A program made the position numbers and the translations under genes. Below, in pieces: positions 49,200-60,811 of a stretch of DNA of 64,000 nt (position 1 is its first letter; the number at the start of each line of letters is the position of its first letter). The stretch is from Sialis fuliginosa. Taxonomy: Eukaryota > Arthropoda > Insecta > Megaloptera > Sialidae. Where the stretch lies: positions 17,744,267 through 17,808,266 of the forward strand of contig OY540809.1 in NCBI GenBank assembly GCA_961205875.1, written 5' to 3'. Below the pieces are notes generated by a model. That model was not told the origin of the DNA. It saw only the letters and a list, made by a program, of their open reading frames with translations, and searched no databases.

Positions 49200-49817
49200 A
49201 ACTACGGTGGTCCAGTCAGTCAGTACGTGTTTTAGCGTAGACTCAACAAACTGTCACCATTGTTTATTATTTATGGTTTAAACATTTCTATTATCAGTTA
49301 TTTCATTGATTGGAATTAATGTTTATTATATAAATATTTATTTATTTCGATTATAAAGATTTTATTATGATCGTCGTATAGTGTTTTATATTGTGTGTGT
49401 TCATATATGAATATTTTAATACTTTTATAAGTTAATATCGTTCTGTCATTTATACGATAGAGATTTGACCGAAGTTTTACTTATCACAATAACAGAATAA
49501 CACATTTCAGAAACCAATATTGACTATTTTATTTTATATTAAAAATAATTAATCGATTTATAAAAATATAATTAAAGTGTAGGCAAGTTTAAATGACACG
49601 TTTTAAAAAATAAAAACATAAAATGTGTTAAAATGAAAGTTGATTGTAACATCTGATTTGAATATTATTTATACGATTGTGTGTGTGTGTGTGTGCGTTG
49701 GTATCAGTGACACAGTGTCGGACATGACTTGTGACGCTACAGTGATGGCACAACACCCGGCAGACACCAACATTCGCGGGTGGGAAGGCGGTAAAATCCA
49801 GTACTGGCACGATCCAG
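49200..49817 (+). promoter_or_regulatory. Candidate alternative promoter and first exon
   Basis: A frame opens at ATG 49724, reads MTCDATVMAQHPADTNIRGW and then EGGKIQYWHDP, and stops at a donor GTAATG (49818) in phase 1. That is the phase needed to join the acceptor at 63991. Its composition is unlike the AT-rich surroundings. About 500 bp upstream is tccagtcagtcagtacgtg, containing the arthropod initiator TCAGT. A (GT)n tract lies directly upstream (49678-49697). The coding status is inference and no family is recognised. Confidence 0.3.
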
Positions 49818-50103
49818 GTAATGTTGTTGGTTATAAAGTTATAATATACAATGAACAATGAAATCATTCATGCTATAGGTATTGTGCTGGTCTTAGTCCA
49901 ATCGCGCTCCGATACAGTATTACTATACTGAATATTTGACTGGAGCGTGACGAGACTGAGACTGGTACAATATTCTGGATCAACAATCAAATCAGCTGTT
50001 ATTTTTCTGTACTTAGAAAAAATCAAACATGATCTGTTGATACAGAGGTGTTCTACATTATGGGTCGTCCATAAAATATATACGTAAAAAGGGAAGAGGG
50101 GTA

Positions 50104-50170
50104 GGGGGGGGGGGGGGCACGATCCAGGTAATGTTGTTAGTTATAATGTTATAATAGGCATGATGCCAGT
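50104..50170 (+). repeat. Second copy of the exon-end/donor sequence
   Basis: gcacgatccaggtaatgttg and the following 25 bases repeat the sequence at 49807-49853 (end of the candidate exon plus donor) with few changes, directly after a G tract. It is a short local duplication. Confidence 0.7.
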
Positions 50171-51761
50171 AAGTATCACTGAAATTATGATTTTAAATAA
50201 TGAAATAAGTTAAGAAGATTATAATAAATGTATTTATTTTTATATTAATAGCAAGATTAATATGATTTTTGTTAAAATAAAAACGCAAAATACAGCAATC
50301 TGTCATGTTTGATAAAACACCAGTCAGAGTGGATGACGTCACGGCTACGTAAACGCCATTTTTGTTTCATTAATATCTGCACTGTTTATAAATTATTTTG
50401 TGGTTTTAAATTATCAATTTGCTCAGTTTTGTGTTACAAAAAGTAAAACCGAGAAACATTAGTGATGAAACTAGGATTTATAATAGTTGACAAGGAGTGT
50501 TTATAAGGTGCTATAAGGTACTGGCACCAGTTATAGTCGCTGTAAGAACAAGGTTTACTGTTTTTGTGATTGACGGACTTTTTTTAAGTAACTATTTATT
50601 TAATCAATTTAATTACAAAAGTCCACAAATATAGTTTTTTTTTAATTATAGCCTTTTATTTTGTTTATGTTTTTTCTTCAGTAATGGATAAAGTAAAACC
50701 AGTAATGAGCACGCATTGCTATTGATTACAAAATGATAAGTACTGTGACACAAAAGATATAAAATCGTCTTTGAAACAATTTAAATCAGTTGCTATGATA
50801 ATATAATAATTAATAAATAAATTATACTAATAATTAGTTCACCATTTTGACACCTATTGACCGATTGTCATCAAATCACGCTGTAAGACAGTTAAATGTA
50901 TGTATTAATATTCAGAAATGGAAGTAATCAAATATCAAGAAATATTTCTAATTCGGTACATTTAATTAAAAAATAGCCATTACTGGTGTCATATCCAAGA
51001 CTGGTGCCAGTATCTTATTTCAAAGTAAACGAACCTGGACCTAAATCCGAACCTTTTCATGGATAACCGGTAATGGCGATTATCATATATTTTTAAAAGA
51101 TTCAATAAATTATTTTTAATATTTTTCTCCAATGATTTAAAAAAAAGATTATAAAATGTACTAACTCGAAATCTGTTTAAATTTTATTATGGTATGATGT
51201 GAGTTAAGTCAACTACTAAAATTTACAAATTGTTTACTTTCTTTTTTAATTCTATAACTGAATTACATTTAAATTTGCAAAAAAAATTGAAAAATAGACA
51301 TTTAAATCTTAAAAATGTAATTTTATTTTTCGCCATTTTTCTAATCATATTTTATGGGCTATTGTTTTTTCTTTAAAAAAAAAAAGTTTTAATTGTTAGT
51401 TATAATTTTTTTTCGAACAAAATAATTTTCTTTCAATTACAAACTTGAACCCAAACCTGAACCCTGCAAAAATAACGGTTTTTGAACCCAAATAATTTGC
51501 ATCATGCTGAACCTAAACCCGAACCAAAATTTATATTTGAACCCGAACTAGAGCTAAACGGTGAGAGATATTAAAAAAAAATGTAATAACAAAAATTACT
51601 CCACTCATTTAGATCTATCATTTGGCACCCCCAACAAATCAATTGTTTGAACAATTGAAAAAAATGATTAAAAATTTCATGAAAAAAATTGAAATTTGTT
51701 AATAACTTTTTTTAATTGTATAAACAGTTGATTGCTAAATGATAGATTTAAATGATTCAAC

Positions 51762-52545
51762 ATTTTACTTCCATGTTCTGAAAGAAATGAAAGTATTGTA
51801 ATACCATCGAAAAATCGTGTCCGAGAAAATGACAAATTCTGATTGTACTAACTTCAAAACGTAAAGAAAAGTTAATTTCCGCATGGCGGCTGTGCGTGTG
51901 TCTGTGTGTCAGGATGTAGATTTTTTTTTTCGTTCACGATAACTACTGTAAAAATGCACCGATCTGAATTATTTTTGGAGAAAATGTTTGTCTCAGTGAG
52001 TACTCCAGACCTATTGATTTTGGTGCTAATCGGATTAGGGGTTTTGGAAATATTCGAAATTTTGTAACTTTTTTCGTCTAAAAAGTGAATATTGCGAGTA
52101 TTATCTCACTAATTTTGATAAGATTTGGTACATTTGCAGTTCAATTGAATCTAAGGGACATTTATTATTTGTACGTGCCTAAACAGCCATTAAAGGGATG
52201 AAAAACACACTTAAAATTTGAGTTTTAAATACTAATATGTCATTAATTCATGTTGCCTTGGAAACAAATGCAACTAAATTCAAATTGTCAAATTAGTTTT
52301 TCTACGAATGTGAATTATATTTTTGACATTAGAAAATTAATATTTGTATACAAATGGCAAAAAGAGCTGTAACCGTTGTAAGTATATAGTTATGTTTTTT
52401 TAATGTATTACGATATGTATATTCATAGTAGTAGGTTATATAAATAAAATATTTAAAAAAATGTATATTTAAAAATTATTTAAAAAGATAGAAAGAACAT
52501 GGAAGTCATGTATGGTTCTCCATACCGATATTTTTTAATATCTTA
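51762..52545 (-). repeat. Dispersed repeat R4, copy 2 (inverted)
   Basis: This is the reverse complement of 37850-38632. Easily seen blocks are accatcgaaaaatcgtgtcc, aactactgtaaaaatgcacc and catggttctccataccgata-like sequence. Confidence 0.7.
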
Positions 52546-52840
52546 CCATTTAGGAATAATAAAATTATTATATTGTGCGCGAACCGTGGGTCGTGAGTCA
52601 CGTGCCCAGCTCTAACCCGAACCATACATAAATTCCGGTTCAGGTCCCCGATTTAAACCCCCACAACATAATTTCGAATCCGCACAATGTTTGTACGCTG
52701 GCTCTGATCCACTTCACGCGGAACGTCCCGTTTGTAAAAAAAAACCGTTATTATTCATAACATGTTTTATTACCACTAATAACTATTCGTGATGAAGATG
52801 CATTTCGCGGAACACACTCTGTACACAATGTAAATAATGA

Positions 52841-53160
52841 TTTCCGAATGTTCGCCCGGTGGTATTCTGTACGCACTATTCACGAAACAGTCTGCAGCCG
52901 GCTGTGTGTTTGTGTGTGTGTGTGTGTATGTGTGTGTGTGCTTAGAGGGGGTTTACAGACGGCGGGCACTAGCCCCCACCCCGTGCACACGCTCACCCAC
53001 TCCGACACCCACCCGCCGGTGTCGCGCCACTGCTCGATATTCCCGAAATCTGACAAAACCGAATAACACGGTCGCTGTTTGTTGCCAGGCCCGGATTGTT
53101 AATAACGGATGTCTGTTTATATGCAAACTTTGTCGGGCCAAACCTAACCTTACCTAGTCC
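52841..53160. promoter_or_regulatory. CG-richer segment with GT tract
   Basis: A (GT)n tract (about 52905-52940) is followed by C/G-rich sequence (cagacggcgggcactagccc, acccgccggtgtcgcgccac). Several overlapping frames on both strands are low-complexity products of this composition. It may be a promoter-like segment of the host gene. Confidence 0.3.
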
Positions 53161-53751
53161 AACCCTGTTTGACCGCAAATTAATGTTTTAAAAGTATTAA
53201 GGGGTAAAACCACTGTGACGAAAAAATTGTTATAATTCCGAAAATTGCCTGAGTTACAGTCAATTTTGTGAGACCAGGTAATGCGGCCTGTTATGACCCT
53301 CAGAAAACTTTAAACGCGTTTTTCTCGAAACGAATTTTTTCGACCTTATGTCCCAGCGATTCCTCAAAGACTAATGAACCGATTAAATTCTCTTTTTTTT
53401 TTTTCATAATCGCAGTGGCCGGCTAAGTTTGTGCGTAGCTGATTTTTGAAATTTTGATAATTACTTGAATTAAAAAAAAGGTGTTAAAAAAAATCAAACC
53501 GTCGCCATTTTGTGAAATAATAAATTTATATAGTTATATTCATATAGATATTAATAAAATATTTATTCTGTTTTTTCGATAATCCATCCCGAAATTTCGA
53601 TGGGACATGGAGAAAAATATTTTTTTGTCGACACAGACTTATATAAGTAAATAAATAGTGTTTTTTTTTTTTTTTGTTTACTATGTACAGCAGAGGATCA
53701 TAATAATATTATCTCTGATGAATCATAAGTACCTTTAGCATCGGCAAATGG

Positions 53752-54250
53752 CTCTTTTTCCACACACCGGTATTCTCAGTGCCGGTGCAGTTGAGTTCTA
53801 GCTGTGGTGATAGAAACATGTCTGCAGTGTTCAACAAGCGTTACCTTCTTGGATTATTATATTTCAGAAGGAAGTATATAAATCGCAAATATGAAAAGGC
53901 AGTATTGAGTACATCCCCTGCTGACTGTAAGGTACTTGGAAAGAAGTTTCTATACACTATTCGTGAAACTTAAAGCAGATGACACCAAATTTGCCGACTA
54001 CATTCTCATGAGTACCGATATTTTTGACTTCCTGGTCGAAAAACAAAATATCAAGCATCAAAATACCATAATGAGAGTATATGTTTGGTCCGGGATCCGA
54101 TTGTCGAGTTCAACGCCGGCAGTATTTGACGGTGACGTCGCCGGCAAATCAGCCGAGTCGGTCTACGTGGAAAAGCTCTGATTTGATTACATTGCAACCG
54201 TTGCCGTCACCGACACAGGCACCGGTTTTGCCGGTGTGTGGGAAAACGCC
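53752..54250 (+). mobile_element. Deleted PIF/Harbinger element with transposase remnant
   Basis: The ends TTTTTCCACACACCGG and GCCGGTGTGTGGGAAAA are inverted repeats. Inside, frames read KRYLLGLLYFRRKYINRKYE, then FYTLFVKLKADDTKFADYIL with MSTDIFDFLVEK. This matches the N-terminal pattern of Harbinger transposases (a 'GxYHTLxxxLxxDxxxFxxYFRMSxxxFDxLL'-like region). The two parts lie in different frames, and the DDE domain is absent, so this is a non-autonomous, decayed copy. A clear 3-bp duplication was not found. Confidence 0.6.
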
Positions 54251-54560
54251 CTTATAATATATTACTACAAGCGCTATTAAATTCGATTAACGGATTATCA
54301 AAAAATATATTTGTTTGAAAATCGGATATTTTTTCCGAAAACTGTAAACTTTTGGAAGCTAATATTTGGTCAGGTTAAAGGATATAGGTATTAAAATGTA
54401 ACTTCCAAGAAAAATCAGCTAAATCTATGCAAATGCCGATTTTGCAAACTTACCCTGCTGCACCGTTTTCAGATTTTTTTTGTAATTTATTAGAAACAGA
54501 ATCTTTAATTTAGAAATTATTAATAACCATTAAATACACACTTTGTTTAATTAAATCTTA

Positions 54561-54726
54561 GACAGAGGTTACACGATCATTCAAGACTGAGCGTGTAATG
54601 CATTAAATGCGGACTGATGGAATGACAGAATGATCGTGTAACCTCTGTCTTACTCGCTCAGTCTTGATAAAGGTCACGGACTGAACTGATGGAATGGAAT
54701 GACAGAATAATCGTGTAACCTCTGTC
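54561..54726. mobile_element. TTA-flanked MITE with duplicated right end (166 bp)
   Basis: The ends GACAGAGGTTACACGAT and ATCGTGTAACCTCTGTC are perfect inverted repeats flanked by TTA (54558-54560, 54727-54729). A second right end occurs internally (finishing at 54649, also followed by TTA), so the right half has been duplicated. The duplication size fits PIF/Harbinger. Confidence 0.7.
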
Positions 54727-54892
54727 TTACAATAAGTGTATACCAATGTTTCCCAAAATGGGGTTCCAAGTGCTTTTTGTGTTATATAGTTTACTTATTT
54801 TTATAACGTTTAAATTGCAATTTTTAAAATATAAATATGGTTAGAGTTCCGTAATTTTTAATTTTTACTTTCTTATACCATGTATAAGGAAT

Positions 54893-55300
54893 ATACATAC
54901 AGTGTCCCAATACTGTCAAAGTTCAATATTTCATTTATTGTAACAAATGGAAGAAAACTTTAAATACAAAAGATGTCAAGTTAGACAAGCAGCAAATTTT
55001 TAAATGCTTACACATGGTGTCCCATAAGTGCGTTACAAATCAAAGTTATATTTTTTGAAATACAAAGTATATTTTTTTAATTTATAATCTAAAAGCATTT
55101 TTTCAGATATTTTGATATAAGCATGAGCGGTTTAGAAATTATGACCATTTTTTTAAGAAAATTGGAATATTTTCAACACCTTGTAATTTTCTAATTACAA
55201 CAAAAAAATTTTGTTCTCTGCCAAAAATAGTTTTGGTATATGCTCTATTATTGCGATATTAGGTACTTCAAACATTTACAAAATTGTATTCTTTGTACAG
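54893..55300 (+). repeat. Dispersed repeat R5, copy 2
   Basis: This is the inverted match of 48285-48755 (acagtgtcccaatactgtc, aacaaatggaagaaaacttt, tatgctctattattgcgata). Confidence 0.6.
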
Positions 55301-56126
55301 ATGTATCAAAACTCTGGACTCAATTTTTTTCAAAATTTTCAAATGGAACATCCTTTATATTTTCACATTTTCTAATTACCTATTAAATTCTAAACACATT
55401 TTATAAACTCAGGATTACGTATAAGAAAGTACCATGGCAGATATTTTATATACGCGATTTCGCGACAATTAAGCTTGGGTATCGCTAGTGTAAAAAGTGT
55501 TAACATAAGCTTAATCATTCAGATAACCCAACAAAAAATAATGTTACGGTGCTGTAAGATTCAGCGATCTCACTGATATCTCTAAATCTGGAAATTAAGC
55601 GATCTGAAAAAGCATCTAAAAGTGTCATTTTGTTTGTTAAAATCATATGTTTTGTCAAGTTCTTTTAGCTTTTTCTTTTACAACTCACTTTTCACATACT
55701 TGTAATTGTTGTATCGATTTGAAACTTTGCAAACTTATGAATTTCTTGTGACAATACAATAATATGGTACTATCGAACTTGTATGATAATGTAGGTGGGG
55801 GGTGGTCACTAGGGTGTGTCAAAAAAAAGCAATATGTTTTTTTGTTCGCTCTCATTACGAAATAAGTTAGTTATGCAATTAAATTCAAATTCTCAGATTA
55901 GTTATTCAAAAAATGTGTATTATATTATCGAAATTAGGATATTAGAAAACTAATATTTATAATACAATGTTTTATTTTTGACAAATAATTATTAGTTTTT
56001 TTAACGTGGAGTATCGCTTCTTACTATCTGTGGGCTAACCTAGTGCGAGAATAGTGCCTGTGTAAATCGTATCGTCTAATCCCCACCCACCACTGCAATC
56101 TTAAATGAAACAGACTATAAGATTAT

Positions 56127-57130
56127 CAGCCGTATTCATAAACGTTCCTTATCTCAAGGTCTGAAGAAGCCTTGATCAAGGCTTCCTTAGACATCCAAGG
56201 CTCCCTTGTTTCATAGTCAGATCTCAAGGCTTCCTTCAACGAGGAACGAATATTTAAGGTGGTAGCGCCGTTTTATTGTGTCTACAACTAATTTCACTGC
56301 CATTAGACTTTTTAAAACTATTACTTAACTAATTCAATAAAAATGAAAAAAAAAATTAACTGCTGTTCATTTATTTTGAATGCAAAATAGTAAAATTTTG
56401 TGTATGAAGGGTGTTCGAAAAAGGTTTCTCAGAGAAATTGTTGAAGATCACATCAATTATGAACATAATATTCAAAATACCATCGAAGAGATTAGTTTAT
56501 AGCCATTTCCAAAGGCATTGAAGGTGTTGATATTCAGACTTTGTTAAAATCAAACGGCAAACTAATGAAGAGTTGCAAGAAATGGACTGCCATACTATGT
56601 CCCAAGAAAATTATAGTTTCGGAACCTGTTGCCGTGCATTAAAGTTAAGTGTCAAAATCATTAAAAATTCCCTTCCTCGTCATAATTAATGCGTGGTTTT
56701 GTTAGATGAAAATTACGAGCAAGTGAATGCTATAAAGCGTGGTTGTAACAGATTATTTGACAGTTATCGACAAATTTTGCATAAAAATCGTAGAAGACAA
56801 ACAAGGAAATCTTATCATGTATTATTTTTATGTTATTAATAATGTTTATTTTATAAATACAGTGTTTTTTTAAATTTTGTTGTCCATTATCTTATTTTTT
56901 CTTTTATTCACTTTGTCTAAAAGGGTAATGACAGCACAAAACTATAGATTGAAATGTGCAACTACTTTTAGAGGTTATGTTAAATTGTATTTTATCTAGA
57001 CTCAAGGCTCCCTCAAGGAAGCTAGCGACCTACCTTGAGATAAGGAAGCCTTGGTAGTCAAGGAAGGTTTATGAAACGTCAATTCAAAACAAGGAATCCT
57101 TATTCCTCAAGGAGGAACTGAATACGGCTG
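56127..57130. mobile_element. 1,004-bp DNA transposon with CAGCCGTATTC ends
   Basis: CAGCCGTATTCATAAACG on the left is mirrored by GAATACGGCTG on the right. The subterminal regions repeat 'CAAGG.TTCCTT'-type motifs in both orientations (ccttatctcaaggtctgaag, ccttgagataaggaagcc). TAT occurs directly outside both ends. The interior holds short frames (MKGVRKRFLREIVEDHIN; VLLDENYEQVNAIKRG) that I cannot assign. There is no complete transposase. Confidence 0.65.
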
Positions 57131-58477
57131 TATATATTACTTTGTTAGATATTATATACTTACATATTTTTAGATACAATAAATAACAATAACTATTTCC
57201 GTATATTTATTAAAAATGAAAATAAAATTAACAAATATTAATTTCTTTAGCTTGTACTTACACCTACATTATAACAAAATTTAAAATTAAAAAAAAACAA
57301 TTAAAAATTTATAAGCTAATTACTTCTGGAAACGCTATGTCCTAGGTATTAAAAATAAATGACAACCACTCACAGATGTAGTGAATGAAATCGTATATAC
57401 AGGGTGTCCAAAATAAGCTTGAAATGTATGGGGATTTCCTAAACGGTAAGAGAGATGGATTATTTTTTGTAAGGAAAGGGTGATTATTACTTCATCAAAA
57501 AATATTAATCATTTTATGTGGTTTAGGCAGTATACTCAAAAATCTTAAAATTTGGAAATTCTTTAAAGGACTAAATATTTTTGGTTAAAAGTAAATAGGT
57601 ACTTTTTGTTTGCGGTTTCTTAAAGCACTTTTTGTGTAGAATTGATTGGTGTATTTAGAACTTTTATATCAATTTTAGTTTCTAGCCCTAACTTTAGTAT
57701 TTCTTATGAGTCACTGTTGGCTACAGCATCAGGGTGTCCACTTTCTGGAAAGTCAGAAAAAGTCAGGGAATCCTAAAGTGGTCAAGAAAAGTCAGGAAAT
57801 TAGTTAATTTTTTTTTGAAAGGCAGGGAATTTATTATAAATTCTGGGAAGTCAGTCAAGACAGCCAGGGCAATGCCTTTATACTTATTACTAATTTTGAT
57901 TTTAATGACCCTTTTTTTCTCAACTTTAATTATACACTAATTATTTATTTCAAGAAAAAAGTATATATGTAAATTTAAATTGACGAGCAAAAAAATCATT
58001 AAAAGTAAGTAAGAAGTGTAAAATTTTCAAATCCCGAGCTAATATATAACGATTTGACACCTCGCAGATAGTGTTTAGCCAGAATACCGGGCATTCATTT
58101 TTAATTTATAGTTGGTGTAAAAAACAGTAATAAATTGAATCGGTTACCAAAAAAAAAAAAAATGATCCAGAACCGTACCGGAACTTTATTTTCTTTGTGA
58201 ACCGGAGTCAAACCGATAAAATTACCTGAACCGGTTTGATTCAATGCTCAAAACATATGGATTTTAAAGTAAATGTGCCGAATCGGCACAGACATACAAA
58301 TTCTTGTCAATTAATGATCGCAAAAAATATAGGTATTGTTGTTAACCTTGAATATAATTAATAAAAAACATACACGCGCGCGTGTCTATTCCTGTACAAA
58401 AACAGTAGAGTTATATAAGATACATGCAACTTACTTTTATAATCTATATTCGATACGGTCAGGCAAAAGTGAGGACG

Positions 58478-58820
58478 TCAGATCCACGAAGACCTGTTCG
58501 CGGCGGAGGGAGGGATTGATAGTTTTCAATCGGGGCATTAGGATTTTCGGCGCGCCGGTGCGTGCGTGCGTGCGTTGACCCTGGGGGGTCACTGACCCCG
58601 CCGTCACGTCTATTGTCTGTCTGCTGTGTGCGGCGACTGTAGGCGGCGGCAGGCAGGCAGGCAGGCAGAGCAACGGGGCTGGTGTGTTGTGTGTGCGCCG
58701 CGAGGAGAGAGCGCAGCGCGCGCGCGCGTGTGCCCTGCAGTCCGGCGCTTGCGTACCCTGCCGCTTGTGTGTTGCTCTTGGAGTTGGTCGCCCACTCCGG
58801 CGGCAGGCTAGGGATTACCA
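58478..58820. promoter_or_regulatory. CpG-rich island
   Basis: This is by far the most GC- and CpG-rich part of the window (gacctgttcgcggcggaggg, cggcgcgccggtgcgtgcgt, gagcgcagcgcgcgcgcgcg). It includes short GGCA and GTGC repeats (58652 on, 58558 on) and an alternating CG/GT tract at about 58711-58732. Open frames occur on both strands as a result of composition and none has a protein signature. The likeliest role is an internal promoter or first exon of the host gene; the direction is not determinable. Confidence 0.45.
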
Positions 58821-59579
58821 ACACTCGCTCTGTCTCATAGATTTTAATTTTTTGATTAGATTGGTTTTAAACCGATGCTGGATTTGTCAGTTGGACAGTG
58901 CTCTCTCTCTCTTGATAAATGCGTTTGTTTTTTATCATTAAGGATGTGTGGCAGGTATCTAATTTCCCCGAGAAATAGTTGTAAATTTGAGGAGTTATTC
59001 CTTAATAAATCTAAAGTACCTACCCACAAAACAAAATTCAGAAAGTTTTACCATGCACAAAGTTTGAAAGTTACTATTTTTTTTTAAATTTATTTAACGT
59101 GGGTTCTTATAGCATTTATTATTAATTTTTTGGCTAAAATTCTAAAATAACAGGTTTTAAACAAAAATATTATAGTTTAATTAAATACTATAGTTTATAA
59201 ATCAATTTGACATTCCTGCAGTTTGGAACTATAAGGTAATTACATAGGTCCTTTTTATTTTTTTAGTTCTAAAAGAGAGCCTATGCCGAATTCTCCGCTA
59301 ATAAATATTAATTTTTGTAACATTGTGATGGAACGAGATGAAACTAATTAAAATATAAAAATTACATTTTTAAGACTAAACTATAAATTAAATTTATTAA
59401 AAATTTCTTTTTAATACCAAATATCAGAATTTAAAAACTGATTGTCCCTGGGTACATCACCCCATTTGCCATATTATTTGCAAATAATGGAAAAACATTT
59501 TTTTTAATAACTACATAGTGTAGAGTGTAGACAACCGACGTTGTCTGTTCTTGAAAAACAAATTTGTGGTGACCTAGTC

Positions 59580-59860
59580 CAAGCTTGTTCAACCCGCGGC
59601 CCTCGAGGATCCTTGGTGCGGCCCGCGAGGATAATTAAAAAAAATTATAACAATAAATGTATATTGAAATTGGTACGACTAAAAAGAAAAATGTCTTCAG
59701 TTTTTATTTTTCCTAATCTAAGTCTCTATTTATTCAATAAAATTAGGAATTGAAAAAAAAGGTCCTCAGTTTTATATTCTGGCCTGCGGCCCTTGGTAAT
59801 TTAAATTCAATACAATTTCTGCTATGCGGCCCAGAAGGTTCAAAAGGTTGGACACCTATG
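59580..59860. mobile_element. hAT-type MITE (281 bp)
   Basis: The exact 8-bp duplication ACCTAGTC flanks it (59572-59579, 59861-59868). The ends CAAGCTTGTTCAACC and GGTTGGACACCTATG are imperfect inverted repeats. 'Gcggcccg' motifs repeat inside. All of this fits the hAT superfamily. There is no transposase. Confidence 0.85.
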
Positions 59861-59944
59861 ACCTAGTCCACCCACTCACCCTCTCTAAATCCGACACTAT
59901 ATTTATTTACATGCCCTTTTTCTGGAATTTGAATAGTTGGTACT

Positions 59945-60524
59945 GGAGCTGGACGCGGGCCGTGACCCGATGTGAGTGTGAACGATTTTCAAATCTTGAA
60001 TCATGAGCGTGCGTGATTGTGAGTCAAATTAAAACAACCATGTGTTGTTTTAATTTGACTTGTTTTAGTTTGTGTGAGTACATTTTTCTCGTGCGTGAGT
60101 CCGTGAGTATATTTTGAAGATAATTTTTTTTATAAACTTATTTTATCTTTTTTTTAATATCTGAACTAATAAAGCATAAATATAATAATGTTTTAAAACG
60201 AATTTTGACATCAGTATAAAAAATAAATGTTATTTTTAAAAGCACTTTCATATGGTCAGTATTGCCAACTGTATCATCAAAAAAATATTTAAAAATGCAT
60301 TGTAGCTTCATTTTCTTATTGTTTTGTTTGCAGTTTCTTGTACTAGAAATGCAGTTTAGAAGAAATAATATGATTATAAAATATACACATAATATATTGC
60401 ACGTAAAAATCATTAATTTTCATCATTTCGCGGGTGTAACCGTGAGTGAGCGGGCCTGAAACAAATTTTTTTCTCTCGTGTGCGTGCGTGATGGCGAGCA
60501 AAAATTACTATTGCGTCCAGCTTG
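59945..60524. mobile_element. hAT-like element (580 bp) with internal hairpin
   Basis: It is flanked by the direct repeat AGTTGGTACT (59935-59944, 60525-60534), 8 to 10 bp depending on where the ends are set. The terminal repeats are GGAGCTGGACGC and GCGTCCAGCTTG. Subterminal 'gtgagtg' and 'gcgtgcgtga' motifs recur in both halves. A perfect 16-bp hairpin lies at 60023-60059. There is no coding content. Confidence 0.65.
60023..60059. repeat. Perfect 16-bp hairpin with 5-nt loop
   Basis: GTCAAATTAAAACAAC, loop catgt, then the exact reverse complement. Confidence 0.9.
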
Positions 60525-60811
60525 AGTTGGTACTCCTAAATAAACCACATAACTTTTAGGCGACTGGATAGAACAATACAATGCGTCAAAACCGCAACTT
60601 ACATGCCAAGCCTTTAGATGGTATTGTTTGACACTATAAATAGACTATATGTGCATTGTGCATCCCTATTAACATTGCAGTAGATATTGGATTATTTCTG
60701 TGACCCATATTTCATTGCACAACTAGGTCACAACTGTAGCATTAAAAACTGTAATATTTATTAGGGTAATTGATAGTATTTTTTTGACACTAATGTCCGA
60801 TATTATAAACC

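Noticed and set aside
52837-53157. 106-codon frame over the GT tract
   Set aside because: It consists of translated microsatellite and C-rich sequence without conservation signals.
58459-58824. 121-codon frame on the - strand in the CpG-rich island
   Set aside because: Overlapping frames are open on both strands because of GC-rich composition, and the peptides are low complexity.
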